Shown: positions 32,681 through 41,596 of the stretch, one piece after another | How positions within the stretch are numbered: position 1 is the stretch's first letter | How the letters are laid out: every line of letters begins with the position of its first letter | Assembly: GCA_902593905.1 (NCBI GenBank) | Contig: CACJKF010000001.1 | Location: 248,001-312,000, forward strand | DNA: 64,000 nucleotides | From: an uncultured Pelagibacteraceae bacterium | Lineage (GTDB): Bacteria > Pseudomonadota > Alphaproteobacteria > Pelagibacterales > Pelagibacteraceae | Direction: 5' to 3' | Position numbers and translations under genes: made by a program | The notes under the pieces: model-generated | Told to the model about the DNA's origin: nothing | What the model saw: only the letters and a program-made list of their open reading frames with translations | Database searches by the model: none

Positions 32681-34348
32681 ATGAAAAATAAAATTTTAGC
32701 TCTTAAATATAGACCACAGGAATTTAAGGATTTAATAGGTCAAGAAGTAATGGCTCAAACTATTACTAATGCAATTAAGCTTAATAAAACTCCTAATGCA
32801 TATTTATTAACTGGTATAAGAGGTGTCGGAAAAACTACAACGGCAAGATTGATTGCTAAAGCTTTAAATTGTGAAAGTAGTAATGATACAAAGATAAAAT
32901 GTTCTGCAGAAAATGTTTGCTCTACCTGTCAAGAAATTATTAATTCAAATCATATTGATATAATTGAAATGGATGCTGCATCCAAAACTGGAATAGATGA
33001 TGTAAGAGAATTAATAGAAAATTCTAAATATAGTCCTACAAGTGCAAATTATAAAATATTTATTATCGATGAGGTGCATATGCTCTCAAAACAAGCTTTT
33101 AATGGTTTGCTAAAAACTTTAGAAGAGCCACCACCAAGTTTAAAATTTATATTAGCAACTACAGAGGTCAGAAAAATACCAGTCACAATTTTATCTCGCT
33201 GTCAGAGGTTTGATTTAAAAAGAGTAGGTCTGGAGCAAATATGCAATCATTTAAAAAAAATAGCTGCAAAGGAAAAAGCTAAAATTTCAGATAAAGCAAT
33301 TGAATTGATCGCAAAAACATCAGAGGGCTCGGTTAGAGACTCGATATCATTACTTGATAGGGCTTTAATTTCTCAACCTGTTGACAATAAACTAATTGAA
33401 GAGCAAGACGTTAGAGAAATGTTAGGTCTAGCAGACAAAAGTAAAATAATTTCTTTATTTAAAGAAGTTTTAAATGGAGAAGAAAAAGAAGCTTTAGAAC
33501 ATTTAAAGTCACTTATAGATAATGGGCTAGATGCAAAAAACTTTTTAAATGATATTTTAGAAGTTCTGTATTTATTCAGTAGAAGAATTAATCTAGGTTC
33601 AATTGAAAAAGATATTGAAATTTCTGAGTTAGAATCCCAAATGGTAGATCAGTATTCAAAAAATATAGACATGCAGGATATCGGCTTGTTTTGGCAATTA
33701 ACAATTAAAACCTTAGATGAGCTTAGAATTGTTGGAAATGAAAACTTAACATTAGAAATGTACATTATGCAATTAATCCATCTAAAAAATTTGGGTAATG
33801 AAATTGAAACAAGTAATGAAAATTTAAATATTTCTAAAAAACAAGAAAATTTATCGGAAAAAAAAATTGAGGTTAAAAACACTGAGACTAATTTATCAAA
33901 TCAAATAAAAAATCAGCTTAAAAATACTAATCAAATCAGAACTAACCCAATTAAAAAAATATCATCTTTAACAAAAAAAAATAAAATTGAAATTACATCT
34001 TTTCAAGATTTGATTGATCAAGCTAACAATGAAAAAGAAATAGAATTAAAATATGATCTTGAAAGAAACGTAAAATTAGTAAGTTTTAGTAGAGGGACAA
34101 TCGACATAAGCTTTAATGAAAAATTAAATAAGAATTTTATAAAAAGTTTAACCGAAAAATTACACCAATGGACTGGAGAAAGATGGATTATCTCATTAAG
34201 TAAAAACACAAAAGCTAAAAGTATTTTTGAAAAAAATCTTGAAAGCAAAAATAATCAACTTGAAGAATATAAAAAAAGTGAAACAGCAAAGGAAATTGAA
34301 AGTGCTTTTCCAGATGCTAAATTAATAGATATTACAGAAGAGGAATAA
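32681..34348 (+). CDS. dnaX: DNA polymerase III subunits gamma/tau
   Basis: This 555-residue clamp-loader ATPase starts ALKYRPQEFKDLIGQE, has Walker A GIRGVGKTT, the zinc cysteines CSAENVCSTCQ, Walker B IIDEVHML, and TTEVRKIPVTILSRCQRF with sensor residues. A low-complexity linker begins at about residue 375 and leads to the tau C-terminus (TGERWIISLSKN). At codons 393-396 a run of nine A is followed by a TGA in the -1 frame, so slippage there would give a gamma-sized product of about 396 residues. It is cotranscribed with ybaB and recR, the classical order. Confidence 0.95.
   Translation: MKNKILALKYRPQEFKDLIGQEVMAQTITNAIKLNKTPNAYLLTGIRGVGKTTTARLIAKALNCESSNDTKIKCSAENVCSTCQEIINSNHIDIIEMDAASKTGIDDVRELIENSKYSPTSANYKIFIIDEVHMLSKQAFNGLLKTLEEPPPSLKFILATTEVRKIPVTILSRCQRFDLKRVGLEQICNHLKKIAAKEKAKISDKAIELIAKTSEGSVRDSISLLDRALISQPVDNKLIEEQDVREMLGLADKSKIISLFKEVLNGEEKEALEHLKSLIDNGLDAKNFLNDILEVLYLFSRRINLGSIEKDIEISELESQMVDQYSKNIDMQDIGLFWQLTIKTLDELRIVGNENLTLEMYIMQLIHLKNLGNEIETSNENLNISKKQENLSEKKIEVKNTETNLSNQIKNQLKNTNQIRTNPIKKISSLTKKNKIEITSFQDLIDQANNEKEIELKYDLERNVKLVSFSRGTIDISFNEKLNKNFIKSLTEKLHQWTGERWIISLSKNTKAKSIFEKNLESKNNQLEEYKKSETAKEIESAFPDAKLIDITEEE
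33858..33866 (+). other. A9 slippage-prone run in dnaX
   Basis: Nine consecutive A (codons GAA AAA AAA ATT) lie just after the clamp-loader domains. A -1 shift reads AAA AAT TGA, stopping at 33868-33870. E. coli dnaX makes gamma by -1 frameshifting at A-AAA-AAG with a stop one codon later, and Thermus dnaX uses transcript slippage at an A9 run. Runs of A9 or A10 occur elsewhere here (for example in ybaB), so chance is possible. Confidence 0.5.
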
Positions 34349-34669
34349 ATGACAAACTTTTCAGATATGCTGTCCAAGGCAAAGGCAATGCAAGAAAAAA
34401 TGAAAGAGGTCCAAGAACAAATTAAACAAATAGAGGTTGAGGGAGTATCAGGAGGCAATCTTGTAAAAGTTGTTTTGTCAGGTGATTATGAAATTAAAGC
34501 AATTATAATTACTGAGACTGCCAAAAAAGAGAAGCAAGAAATAATCAATGATTTAATTAAAGCAGCATATAATAATGCTAAAGATAATTTAAAAAAAAAA
34601 TCAGCTGAAGAACTATCTAAAGTTACAGGTGGTTTAAATTTTCCAACAGATTTCAAGTTACCATTCTAA
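34349..34669 (+). CDS. ybaB: YbaB/EbfC family nucleoid-associated protein
   Basis: This 106-residue DNA-binding protein is of the YbaB/EbfC family. It begins FSDMLSKAKAMQEKMKEVQEQI, a helix rich in charged residues, then VSGGNLVKVVLSGDYEIKAI and the end GGLNFPTDFKLPF. It forms dimers that bind DNA and often sits between dnaX and recR, as it does here. It starts directly after the dnaX stop and shares one base with the recR start. The coding sequence contains a run of ten A. Confidence 0.93.
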   Translation: MTNFSDMLSKAKAMQEKMKEVQEQIKQIEVEGVSGGNLVKVVLSGDYEIKAIIITETAKKEKQEIINDLIKAAYNNAKDNLKKKSAEELSKVTGGLNFPTDFKLPF

Positions 34670-35271
34670 TGGACAATAATATTCCAGAAATAAATGAGTT
34701 AATTCAGCAATTTTCAAAATTACCTGGATTGGGCCCTAAGTCAGCAAAAAGAATAATTTTAAAATTAATTAATAATAAAGAAAATATGGTTAAGCCGTTA
34801 GCTAAATCACTAGCTCAAGTTTATAAAAAAGTAGTTAGATGTGCTGACTGTGGTAATTTAAAACTAATCGACAAAACATGTATTTGTTCTGCGGACAATT
34901 CTTATGATAAAATTTGCATTGTTGAAAATTTAGCAGACATGTGGGTTATAGACTCAGCAAATATTTATAAAGGCCATTACCACATCTTAGGAGGCACTCT
35001 TAATTCTAATGAGAAATACCAGCAAAATAATTTGTTAATTGAGTCTCTAGTAAAGCGTATTAAAAAAAACAATCTTAAAGAGGTTATTATTGCAACAAGC
35101 GCCACTGTAGAGGGCCAAACAACTGCTCATTATATAGAGGATACAATTAAAAATGATAAAATAAAAATTACTAAATTAGCCCAAGGTCTTCCAGTTGGCG
35201 GAGAGATAGAACAACTTGATGATGGAACACTTTTTTCAGCATTTAAAAATAGAGTCCCAGTAACAGATTAA
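34669..35271 (+). CDS. recR: Recombination protein RecR
   Basis: RecR works with RecF/RecO to load RecA on gapped DNA. The 200-residue protein has the helix-hairpin-helix [12 protein letters not shown], a zinc finger in which the second pair is C-I-C rather than the usual CxxC (CADC...TCIC), the Toprim segment [12 protein letters not shown] and GHYHILGG, and the C-terminal [15 protein letters not shown] (consensus LPVGGDLEYADE). It is 4 bases into the convergent glcB end. The identity is firm. Confidence 0.94.
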   Translation: MDNNIPEINELIQQFSKLPGLGPKSAKRIILKLINNKENMVKPLAKSLAQVYKKVVRCADCGNLKLIDKTCICSADNSYDKICIVENLADMWVIDSANIYKGHYHILGGTLNSNEKYQQNNLLIESLVKRIKKNNLKEVIIATSATVEGQTTAHYIEDTIKNDKIKITKLAQGLPVGGEIEQLDDGTLFSAFKNRVPVTD

Positions 35272-37412
35272 TTGATAGATTTTTTTTCTAATCTTTTCTG
35301 GTGTAATAGTGGTTCAGTATATCCCGATGGCTGATGCCTGCCCTTAAAAACAAGGTCACATGCAGCTGAAAAAGCTACAGATTTTTCAAAATCATCGGAC
35401 ATTTTTTTATAATTAGGATCATTTTTGTTTTGATCATCAACTGTTTTAGCCATCTTTTTCATTATGGCCATCACTTGATCCTTTTTGCAAATTCCATGAT
35501 GTATCCAATTTGCAATGTGCTGTGAAGAAATTCGAAGAGTTGCTCTATCTTCCATCAACCCTATATTGTTAATATCAAGAACTTTTGAACACCCAACTCC
35601 TTGGTCAACCCATCTTACAACGTACCCTAAAATTCCTTGCGCATTATTTTCTAATTCACGATTAATATCTTCAATTGACCAATTAGGCCTATCTGCTTTA
35701 GGTATCTCTAAAATATTTTCTACCTTTGCTTTATCTCTTGATTTTATATGATTTTGCTCTTCAAAGACATTAATTTTATGATAGTGAAGAGAATGTAATG
35801 TAGCTGCAGTGGGAGAAGGTACCCACGCACAATTTGCCCCGGATTTTGGGTGTACAATTTTTTGTTCCATCATTTTAGACATTTGATCTGGCATTGCCCA
35901 CATTCCTTTTCCAATTTGAGCTTTTCCAGAAAAACCACATTTCAATCCAACATCAACATTCCAATTTTCATAAGCATTCAACCAAGTTGATTTTTTCATA
36001 TCTCCTTTAAATATCATCGGTCCGGCTTCAAAAGATGTATGCATTTCATCACCAGTTCTATCCAGGAAACCAGTATTAATAAAAACTATTCGATTTTTTA
36101 CTTGTCTGATACACTCCTTTAAATTTACTGTTGTTCGTCTTTCTTCATCCATAATTCCAACCTTGATAGAGTATTTTTTAATTCCTAGTGTCTCTTCCAC
36201 TTTACTAAATAGAGTGTTTGTAAAAGATACCTCTTCTGGACCATGCATTTTTGGTTTTACAATATAAACAGATCCAGTTCTTGAATTTTTTTTATTTTTG
36301 AAATCGTGTAAAGCGCACAAAGTAGATACAAATGCATCCATAATTCCCTCGGGAATTTCTGATCCATCTTTTAAAAGAATTGATGGGTTTGTCATTAAAT
36401 GTCCTACATTTCTATTTAATAATAAGGCTCTGCCATGTAGACTTATTTTATTTCCATCTTTAGAGATGTAATTTCTGTCTTCACTCAGTTTTCTAATAAT
36501 CTTTTTTCCATTCTTTATAAATGTAGAAGTTAAATCACCTTTCATGAGTCCCAACCAATTTTTATAGCATTTTACTTTATCTTCAGCGTCAACTGCAGCT
36601 ACAGAGTCTTCGTTATCTACGATTGTTGATAATGCAGACTCCACTATTACATCTGAGATATTAGCTTTATCAAGTTTCCCAACATCAGAACTTTTATCGA
36701 TTATTATATCTACATGAAGATTATTGTTTTTAATTAAGACTGAACTTGGACTTTCTTTGTTTCCATTATAACCTATAAACTGTTTATTCATTTTTAAAAA
36801 ATCTTTTTTTGATCCAGAAATTAAAACTAATTTATCTTGGTCAATTTGAATTTTTGAAACTTCATGCCATTTACTTTGTAGCAATGGAAATCGTTCATCT
36901 AAAAAGTTTCTTACAAAATTTATAACTTTTTTTGCTCTCTCTTGGTCCCAACTCTTCCCAATGCTCCCTGGTATGACATCAGTGCCGTATAGCGCGTTAT
37001 ACAAGCTTCCCCATCTTGCATTTGCTGCGTTAAGCGCATAACGAGCGTTATCTACAGGAACGACTAGTTGTGGTCCGGCAATAGAAGATATTTCTTTATC
37101 AACTTCAGAGGTTTCTATATTAAAATCATTCTTCTCGTGAGCTAAATATTCAATCTTTTTTAAAAAATTTATATATTCTGTTTTATCAAAATCTTTGCCT
37201 TTGTTAGATTTGTGCCAGTCATCTATTTTTTTTTGAATAGTCTCTCTTTTTTCAATTAAAGCTTTATTAATTGGAGATAGCTCATGAACCACATTTGAAA
37301 AGTTAGTCCAAAATTGATCTACACTAATGTTAGTATTTGGAATCGCCTCATTATTGATAAACTCTAAAAGAGCTGAACTAACTTTTAAGCCATTTTTATC
37401 TACCATTTTCAT
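35268..37412 (-). CDS. glcB: Malate synthase G
   Basis: GlcB condenses glyoxylate with acetyl-CoA to give malate, allowing growth on glycolate or glycine-derived carbon. It is 714 residues (E. coli 723). Motifs include [27 protein letters not shown], the catalytic/metal region [13 protein letters not shown] with the active-site arginine, [13 protein letters not shown], and GAGP-like [11 protein letters not shown]. It is transcribed away from accA, with only about 60 bases between the two starts. No riboswitch-sized leader is present. Confidence 0.96.
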   Translation of the reverse strand: MKMVDKNGLKVSSALLEFINNEAIPNTNISVDQFWTNFSNVVHELSPINKALIEKRETIQKKIDDWHKSNKGKDFDKTEYINFLKKIEYLAHEKNDFNIETSEVDKEISSIAGPQLVVPVDNARYALNAANARWGSLYNALYGTDVIPGSIGKSWDQERAKKVINFVRNFLDERFPLLQSKWHEVSKIQIDQDKLVLISGSKKDFLKMNKQFIGYNGNKESPSSVLIKNNNLHVDIIIDKSSDVGKLDKANISDVIVESALSTIVDNEDSVAAVDAEDKVKCYKNWLGLMKGDLTSTFIKNGKKIIRKLSEDRNYISKDGNKISLHGRALLLNRNVGHLMTNPSILLKDGSEIPEGIMDAFVSTLCALHDFKNKKNSRTGSVYIVKPKMHGPEEVSFTNTLFSKVEETLGIKKYSIKVGIMDEERRTTVNLKECIRQVKNRIVFINTGFLDRTGDEMHTSFEAGPMIFKGDMKKSTWLNAYENWNVDVGLKCGFSGKAQIGKGMWAMPDQMSKMMEQKIVHPKSGANCAWVPSPTAATLHSLHYHKINVFEEQNHIKSRDKAKVENILEIPKADRPNWSIEDINRELENNAQGILGYVVRWVDQGVGCSKVLDINNIGLMEDRATLRISSQHIANWIHHGICKKDQVMAIMKKMAKTVDDQNKNDPNYKKMSDDFEKSVAFSAACDLVFKGRHQPSGYTEPLLHQKRLEKKSIN

Positions 37413-37472
37413 AATGATCCGATCTTTACAATATTTTATAATATAATAATACTAGTATAATTGTATCATTTT

Positions 37473-38579
37473 ATGAAAAATTATTTAGATTTTGAAAAAG
37501 AAATTAAAGCTCTAGAACAAGAGGTAGACGGATTAAAAAGCCCTTTTGGATCAGAGGGAATTTCCGAAGTTGATACAAATAAAATTAAGAATACTCAGCA
37601 AGAAATTAACAAGAAATTGGATGAAATTTATTCTAATCTCAATAGTTGGCAGCGCACACAAGTTGCAAGACATGAAGATCGACCAAAAGCTAATTTTTAT
37701 ATCAAAAAAATATTTTCACAATTTACTTTACTTTCTGGCGATAGGTATTTTGGTGATGATAAATCTGTAATTGCAGGATTTGGACTTATAGATAATAAAT
37801 CAGTTTTAATTATTGGACAGGAAAAAGGTGAAGATTTAAATAGTCGAATTGAGAGAAACTTTGGAATGATGCGTCCTGAAGGATATAGAAAATGTATTAG
37901 GCTAATGAAACTTGCTGATAGATTCCAAATACCTGTCATAAGTTTTATAGATACACCGGGCGCATATCCAGGTATAGGAGCTGAGCAAAGAGGACAAGCT
38001 TCTGCTATTGCTAATTCAATTGAATGCTGCATGTCTTTAACTGTTCCAAATATTTCTATAATAATTGGAGAAGGTGGATCAGGTGGAGCAATAGCTTTAG
38101 CATCTTCCAACAAAGTAATAATGTTAGAGAACTCTATTTATTCTGTAATTTCTCCGGAGGGCTGTGCATCTATCCTATGGCGTGATCCAAGTAAATCTCT
38201 TCAAGCTGCCGAAGCTATGAAACTGACTGCTAAAGATTTATTAAAACTTAAAATCATTGACGAAGTAATACCTGAACCACTAGGGGGTGCCCACAGAGAT
38301 CCAGATGCTATTGCTGCAGATATTAAGTATTCAATTATAAAAAATCTTAAAAATTTTGAAAATTTAAGTAAAGAAGAAATTTATGATCATAGGAAATCAA
38401 AATTTTTACAAATAGGAAGAGATCAAGGTTTTAGCAAGTCTGCTAAAACAAGCGATATAGGGTTAAGTTATAAAGAAACTGCTTTTAATAAAGTTAAATC
38501 ACACTTAATCAATAACAAATACATTTATGGAGGTTTAGGTCTTATCGTAATAGTAGGCCTAATTACGCTGATATCTTAG
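37473..38579 (+). CDS. accA: Acetyl-CoA carboxylase carboxyltransferase subunit alpha, with C-terminal membrane helix
   Basis: AccA is the partner of AccD in malonyl-CoA synthesis. From ATG 37473 it is 368 residues, about 50 more than E. coli. Features: an N-terminal helical segment (DFEKEIKALEQEVDGLK), DRPKANFYIKKIF, GRNFGMMRPEGYRK-like FGMMRPEGYRKCIRLM, DTPGAYPGIGAEQRGQ, IGEGGSGGAIAL and SPEGCASILWRD. The extension ends with YIYGGLGLIVIVGLITLIS, a clear hydrophobic helix. E. coli AccA is soluble, so membrane attachment would be unusual. Confidence 0.93.
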   Translation: MKNYLDFEKEIKALEQEVDGLKSPFGSEGISEVDTNKIKNTQQEINKKLDEIYSNLNSWQRTQVARHEDRPKANFYIKKIFSQFTLLSGDRYFGDDKSVIAGFGLIDNKSVLIIGQEKGEDLNSRIERNFGMMRPEGYRKCIRLMKLADRFQIPVISFIDTPGAYPGIGAEQRGQASAIANSIECCMSLTVPNISIIIGEGGSGGAIALASSNKVIMLENSIYSVISPEGCASILWRDPSKSLQAAEAMKLTAKDLLKLKIIDEVIPEPLGGAHRDPDAIAADIKYSIIKNLKNFENLSKEEIYDHRKSKFLQIGRDQGFSKSAKTSDIGLSYKETAFNKVKSHLINNKYIYGGLGLIVIVGLITLIS

Positions 38580-38711
38580 TATTGTTGCAAAAAAACAATT
38601 GCGTCAAATAATATAATTCTACTATTGACTTTCGCTGAGCAAATCTATTTAAGGAGTGCAAGATTAGCTTATAGCTAGTTAAAGTTAATAATAATAAGGA
38701 AAAAAGTAAAT

Positions 38712-38924
38712 ATGAGTACACTAAAAGGTAAAGTAAAGTGGTTCAATGGAACTAAAGGATATGGTTTCATTGAAAGAGAAGACAAAGAAAAAGACGTGTT
38801 CGTCCATTCTTCTGCAGTAAGAGAAGCTGGTTTAAAATATTTAAACGAGGGTGATGAGTTAACGTTTGAAGTGGAGAGCACGGAAAAAGGTCCTTCCGCA
38901 GTAAAACTGCAGAAAACATCTTAA
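38712..38924 (+). CDS. cspA: Cold-shock domain protein
   Basis: This 70-residue OB-fold protein binds single-stranded RNA and melts structure. It has both RNP motifs, [10 protein letters not shown] and DVFVHSSAV, and the start [12 protein letters not shown]. An AAGGA sequence lies 11 bases before the ATG. The 132-base gap after accA gives a long leader typical of cold-shock genes, whose 5' UTR often controls translation. Which Csp paralogue it is cannot be decided. Confidence 0.95.
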   Translation: MSTLKGKVKWFNGTKGYGFIEREDKEKDVFVHSSAVREAGLKYLNEGDELTFEVESTEKGPSAVKLQKTS

Positions 38925-39165
38925 TCTAAATTTCCAAAATCACTGATTATCGGGACATTAATTTAAGTCTTAACTTTTTTTAGTGTCCCGCTAATTTCAC
39001 CTTGAAATAGTCACAATTATTTTCTAAATACAAATAATGATTATGAAAAAAAGAATCATTTCAACAGTAAGATCACATTCTCACAGAATGCACGCTAAGC
39101 TATTGCTTAGCTTGTAATCAAAAATATATAAATTTAACTAAAATTAAGATAAAAATAACAGGGAT
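38925..39165 (+). other. 241-base gap with three hairpins and a His-rich mini-ORF
   Basis: This is the largest untracked gap. It holds CGGGACA (38951-38957) pairing with TGTCCCG (38984-38990) around a 26-base loop, then two tight hairpins: CATTCT-CAC-AGAATG (39076-39090) and GCTAAGC-TATT-GCTTAGC (39094-39111). Across the two hairpins runs a 26-codon ORF (39037-39117), MIMKKRIISTVRSHSHRMHAKLLLSL, with three histidines in six residues. The first hairpin could end cspA transcription, but no T-run follows. The rest may be a leader RNA for tRNA-His/hisS. Confidence 0.45.
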
Positions 39166-39242
39166 GCAGCAGTAGCTCAGTTGGTTAGAGCACTAGTTTG
39201 TGGAACTAGGGGTCGGTGGTTCGAATCCACCCTGCTGTACCA
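39166..39242 (+). tRNA. tRNA-His (GTG anticodon)
   Basis: A full cloverleaf is visible: acceptor GCAGCAG/CTGCTGT with a G1-U72 wobble, D-arm GCTCAGTTGGTTAGAGC, anticodon arm ACTAGTTTGTGGAACTAG with GTG, variable AGGGGTC, T-arm GGTGGTTCGAATCCACC, then A73 and encoded CCA. The base before position 1 is T, so the usual genome-encoded G-1 is absent and the discriminator is A, not C. This loss is known in alphaproteobacteria, whose HisRS has adapted. It precedes hisS by 4 bases. Confidence 0.95.
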
Positions 39243-39246
39243 AAAA

Positions 39247-40581
39247 ATGACAAAAGAAAAAAATAACAAACCTTCAAAAGAACTTCCATTAGGGTTTGTA
39301 GACAGGCAAGAAAAAGAATTATTAGTTCGCGATTTTATAATTTCTAATATTAAAGAAGTTATGATCAAGTATGGTTTTCAATATCTTGAAACGCCAAGCT
39401 TTGAATACTCAGACAGTATCGGTAAATTTTTGCCTGATAAAGATAGACCTGATGAAGGCGTATTTTCATTTAAGGATGAAAATAAGTGGCTCTCTCTTAG
39501 ATATGATTTGACAGCTCCATTAGCAAGATATGTAGCAAAAAATTATTTAGAAATTCCAAAACCATTTAAGAGGTATCAACTAGGAACTGTTTGGAGAAAC
39601 GAGAAACCTGGCCCAGGAAGATTTAGAGAATTCTTACAATTTGATGCAGATTATGTTGGAACAAAAAGTTTACAAGCGGATGCCGAATTGTGTGTCATGA
39701 TTTCAGAAATTCTAGAAAAATGTGGTCTTGCGAAGTCAGAGTATATAATCAAAATCTCATCAAGAAAAATCACTGAAAAATTATTTAAAAAAATAAACAT
39801 AAGTGATAGTCAACAAAAGCTTACTACTCTTAGAGCTCTTGATAAAATCGATAGACTTGGTTGGGGTGGAGTTAAAGAATTATTAGGCAAAGGTAGAAAA
39901 GATAAATCCGGTGATTTTACGAAGGGTGCAAATTTAAAATCAAAGGACATTGAGACAATAGAAGAAACACTTAAGAAAAATTCCCCTGAGTCAGAGGATT
40001 TATTAGAGATATTTAAAATTTTTGAAGATTATAATTTCAATAATTTTGAATTTGATCCATCAATTATTAGAGGGTTGGAATATTACACCGGAGCAATATT
40101 TGAGGTTAACTTAAAATTTGACGTTACAAATAATAAAGGACAGGTAATTCAATTTGGTTCAATAGGTGGTGGAGGGAGATACGACAATTTAGTAAATAAT
40201 TTTGGCAACTTTGACGCTCCAGCCACAGGTATATCAATTGGATTAGATCGATTGGTTTATGCTTTAATGCAAAAAAAAGAATTTAAAGTGAAACAATCTA
40301 AACCTGTTGTGATTTGTGTTTTTGATAAAAATTCAATGAAAGAATACATAAATGTACAAACGATATTAAGAAAAGGTGGCGTTAGTGCAGAAATTTATCC
40401 TGGAGAGAATAAATTAAAAAAACAAATGGAGTATGCAAATAAGATTAAATCCCCAGCCGTTATTTTATATGGTGAGAATGAGATAAAAACAGGTAAACCA
40501 ACTTTAAGAAATCTGAGTTCAGGAGAGGAAAAATCAATTGAAATTAAAGACTTAGTTTATGAAATCAAAAAAATTATCTGA
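39247..40581 (+). CDS. hisS: Histidyl-tRNA synthetase
   Basis: This class II synthetase of 444 residues charges tRNA-His. The track's start at 39181 lies inside the tRNA; the ATG at 39247 (MTKEKNNKPSK) is the right one. Motifs: motif 2 region KRYQLGTVWRNEKPGPGRFREFLQFDAD, the HisA-like histidine motif RGLEYYTGAIFEV, and GGGGRYDNLV with motif 3 GISIGLDRLVYAL. There is no room for a Shine-Dalgarno sequence after tRNA processing. It is first in hisS-hisZ-hisG. Confidence 0.94.
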   Translation: MTKEKNNKPSKELPLGFVDRQEKELLVRDFIISNIKEVMIKYGFQYLETPSFEYSDSIGKFLPDKDRPDEGVFSFKDENKWLSLRYDLTAPLARYVAKNYLEIPKPFKRYQLGTVWRNEKPGPGRFREFLQFDADYVGTKSLQADAELCVMISEILEKCGLAKSEYIIKISSRKITEKLFKKINISDSQQKLTTLRALDKIDRLGWGGVKELLGKGRKDKSGDFTKGANLKSKDIETIEETLKKNSPESEDLLEIFKIFEDYNFNNFEFDPSIIRGLEYYTGAIFEVNLKFDVTNNKGQVIQFGSIGGGGRYDNLVNNFGNFDAPATGISIGLDRLVYALMQKKEFKVKQSKPVVICVFDKNSMKEYINVQTILRKGGVSAEIYPGENKLKKQMEYANKIKSPAVILYGENEIKTGKPTLRNLSSGEEKSIEIKDLVYEIKKII

Positions 40582-41596
40582 AACTATAATAAAAACTTTT
40601 AAGGGCAATGGTTTTGTTTTATCTGAACCTGATGTTCTTTTAGACTCAGATTATATCATTGAGAGATCTGGAGAAAAATTTAGAAGTTCAATACTTACCT
40701 TCGAAAGAGAAGATGGAAAAATGATGTGCTTAAGACCAGATTTAACAGTAGCTTCATGTATAAGTTTTTTGCAAAAAAAAACTTCTTCTAAAATTTATTA
40801 TTCTGGACAAGCATACAGAAGGTCAAATAACAAAGCCACGAATTTTATTAACGATCAATTGGGTATTGAAATCTTAGGTTCAAAAAATCAAATACAAGAC
40901 GATTTTAAAGTAATAAGCACCATTTTAAGTTCAATAAAAAAGATTAAAAGAAAAAATATTCAAATTAAAGTAGGAGATATAAATTTATTTAAAAGTTTAA
41001 TAAATGCTTTAGATATGCCTGAAAGATGGAAGTTAAGACTGATAAGACACTTCTGGAGACCAAATTATTTTGAAGAACTATTAAAAAGATTAGAAAAAAA
41101 TACAGATATTGATGCAATTACTTTTGATACAGATAAAAAAAGATTTTATGAAATGAAAAAAAGAGATCAAAATAAAATAGTTGCCGGAAGATCTATATCA
41201 GAAATACTAAAAAGATTTGACAAAAAAATTAAAGATCCGAGATCTTTTGCAGATGGAAAAAAAATAGTAAAAATTATCAAATCTTTTTTAAATATAAACT
41301 GCAAACTTTCAGAACTTGAGGAAAAGCTATTAGATTTTGCAAAAAAAAATAAGTTAAAAAAAAATATATTTAAAGACTTTAAATCAATTCTTAATTTAAA
41401 AAAACTTAATCAAGATATTAACTTCATCGCAAATTTTGGCAGAGATGTAGAATATTATACTGGAATTGTGTTTGAAGTGTTCTCAAGAAAAAAAGAAATT
41501 GCTAGGGGAGGCCGTTATGACGACTTACTTAAAAGTCTAGGAGCTAAAAAAAATATTCCAGCTGTTGGTGCTGCAATAAACTTAAAAAATATATGA
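40559..41596 (+). CDS. hisZ: ATP phosphoribosyltransferase regulatory subunit HisZ
   Basis: HisZ is a HisS paralogue with no aminoacylation role that activates short HisG and carries its histidine feedback site. The 345-residue protein has EREDGKMMCLRPDLT, YSGQAYRRSNNKATNF (motif 2-like) and DVEYYTGIVFEVF and GGRYDDLL near the end. The start overlaps hisS by 23 bases and the end overlaps hisG by 4, fitting coupled expression of subunits. The short HisG next door confirms the call. Confidence 0.9.
   Translation: MKSKKLSETIIKTFKGNGFVLSEPDVLLDSDYIIERSGEKFRSSILTFEREDGKMMCLRPDLTVASCISFLQKKTSSKIYYSGQAYRRSNNKATNFINDQLGIEILGSKNQIQDDFKVISTILSSIKKIKRKNIQIKVGDINLFKSLINALDMPERWKLRLIRHFWRPNYFEELLKRLEKNTDIDAITFDTDKKRFYEMKKRDQNKIVAGRSISEILKRFDKKIKDPRSFADGKKIVKIIKSFLNINCKLSELEEKLLDFAKKNKLKKNIFKDFKSILNLKKLNQDINFIANFGRDVEYYTGIVFEVFSRKKEIARGGRYDDLLKSLGAKKNIPAVGAAINLKNI

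Noticed and set aside
34580-34600. A10 run in ybaB as a programmed slip site
   Set aside because: No domain boundary or product logic supports it; such runs are common in this AT-rich DNA.
37413-37472. Glycine riboswitch before glcB
   Set aside because: The gap is too short and no conserved aptamer core was visible on the minus strand.
38951-38990. cspA terminator
   Set aside because: The stem of CGGGACA/TGTCCCG has a 26-base loop and no following T-run, so it is kept only as a hairpin.
39181-39246. Extended hisS start in the ORF track
   Set aside because: These codons lie within tRNA-His; the first sensible start is ATG 39247 after the CCA end.
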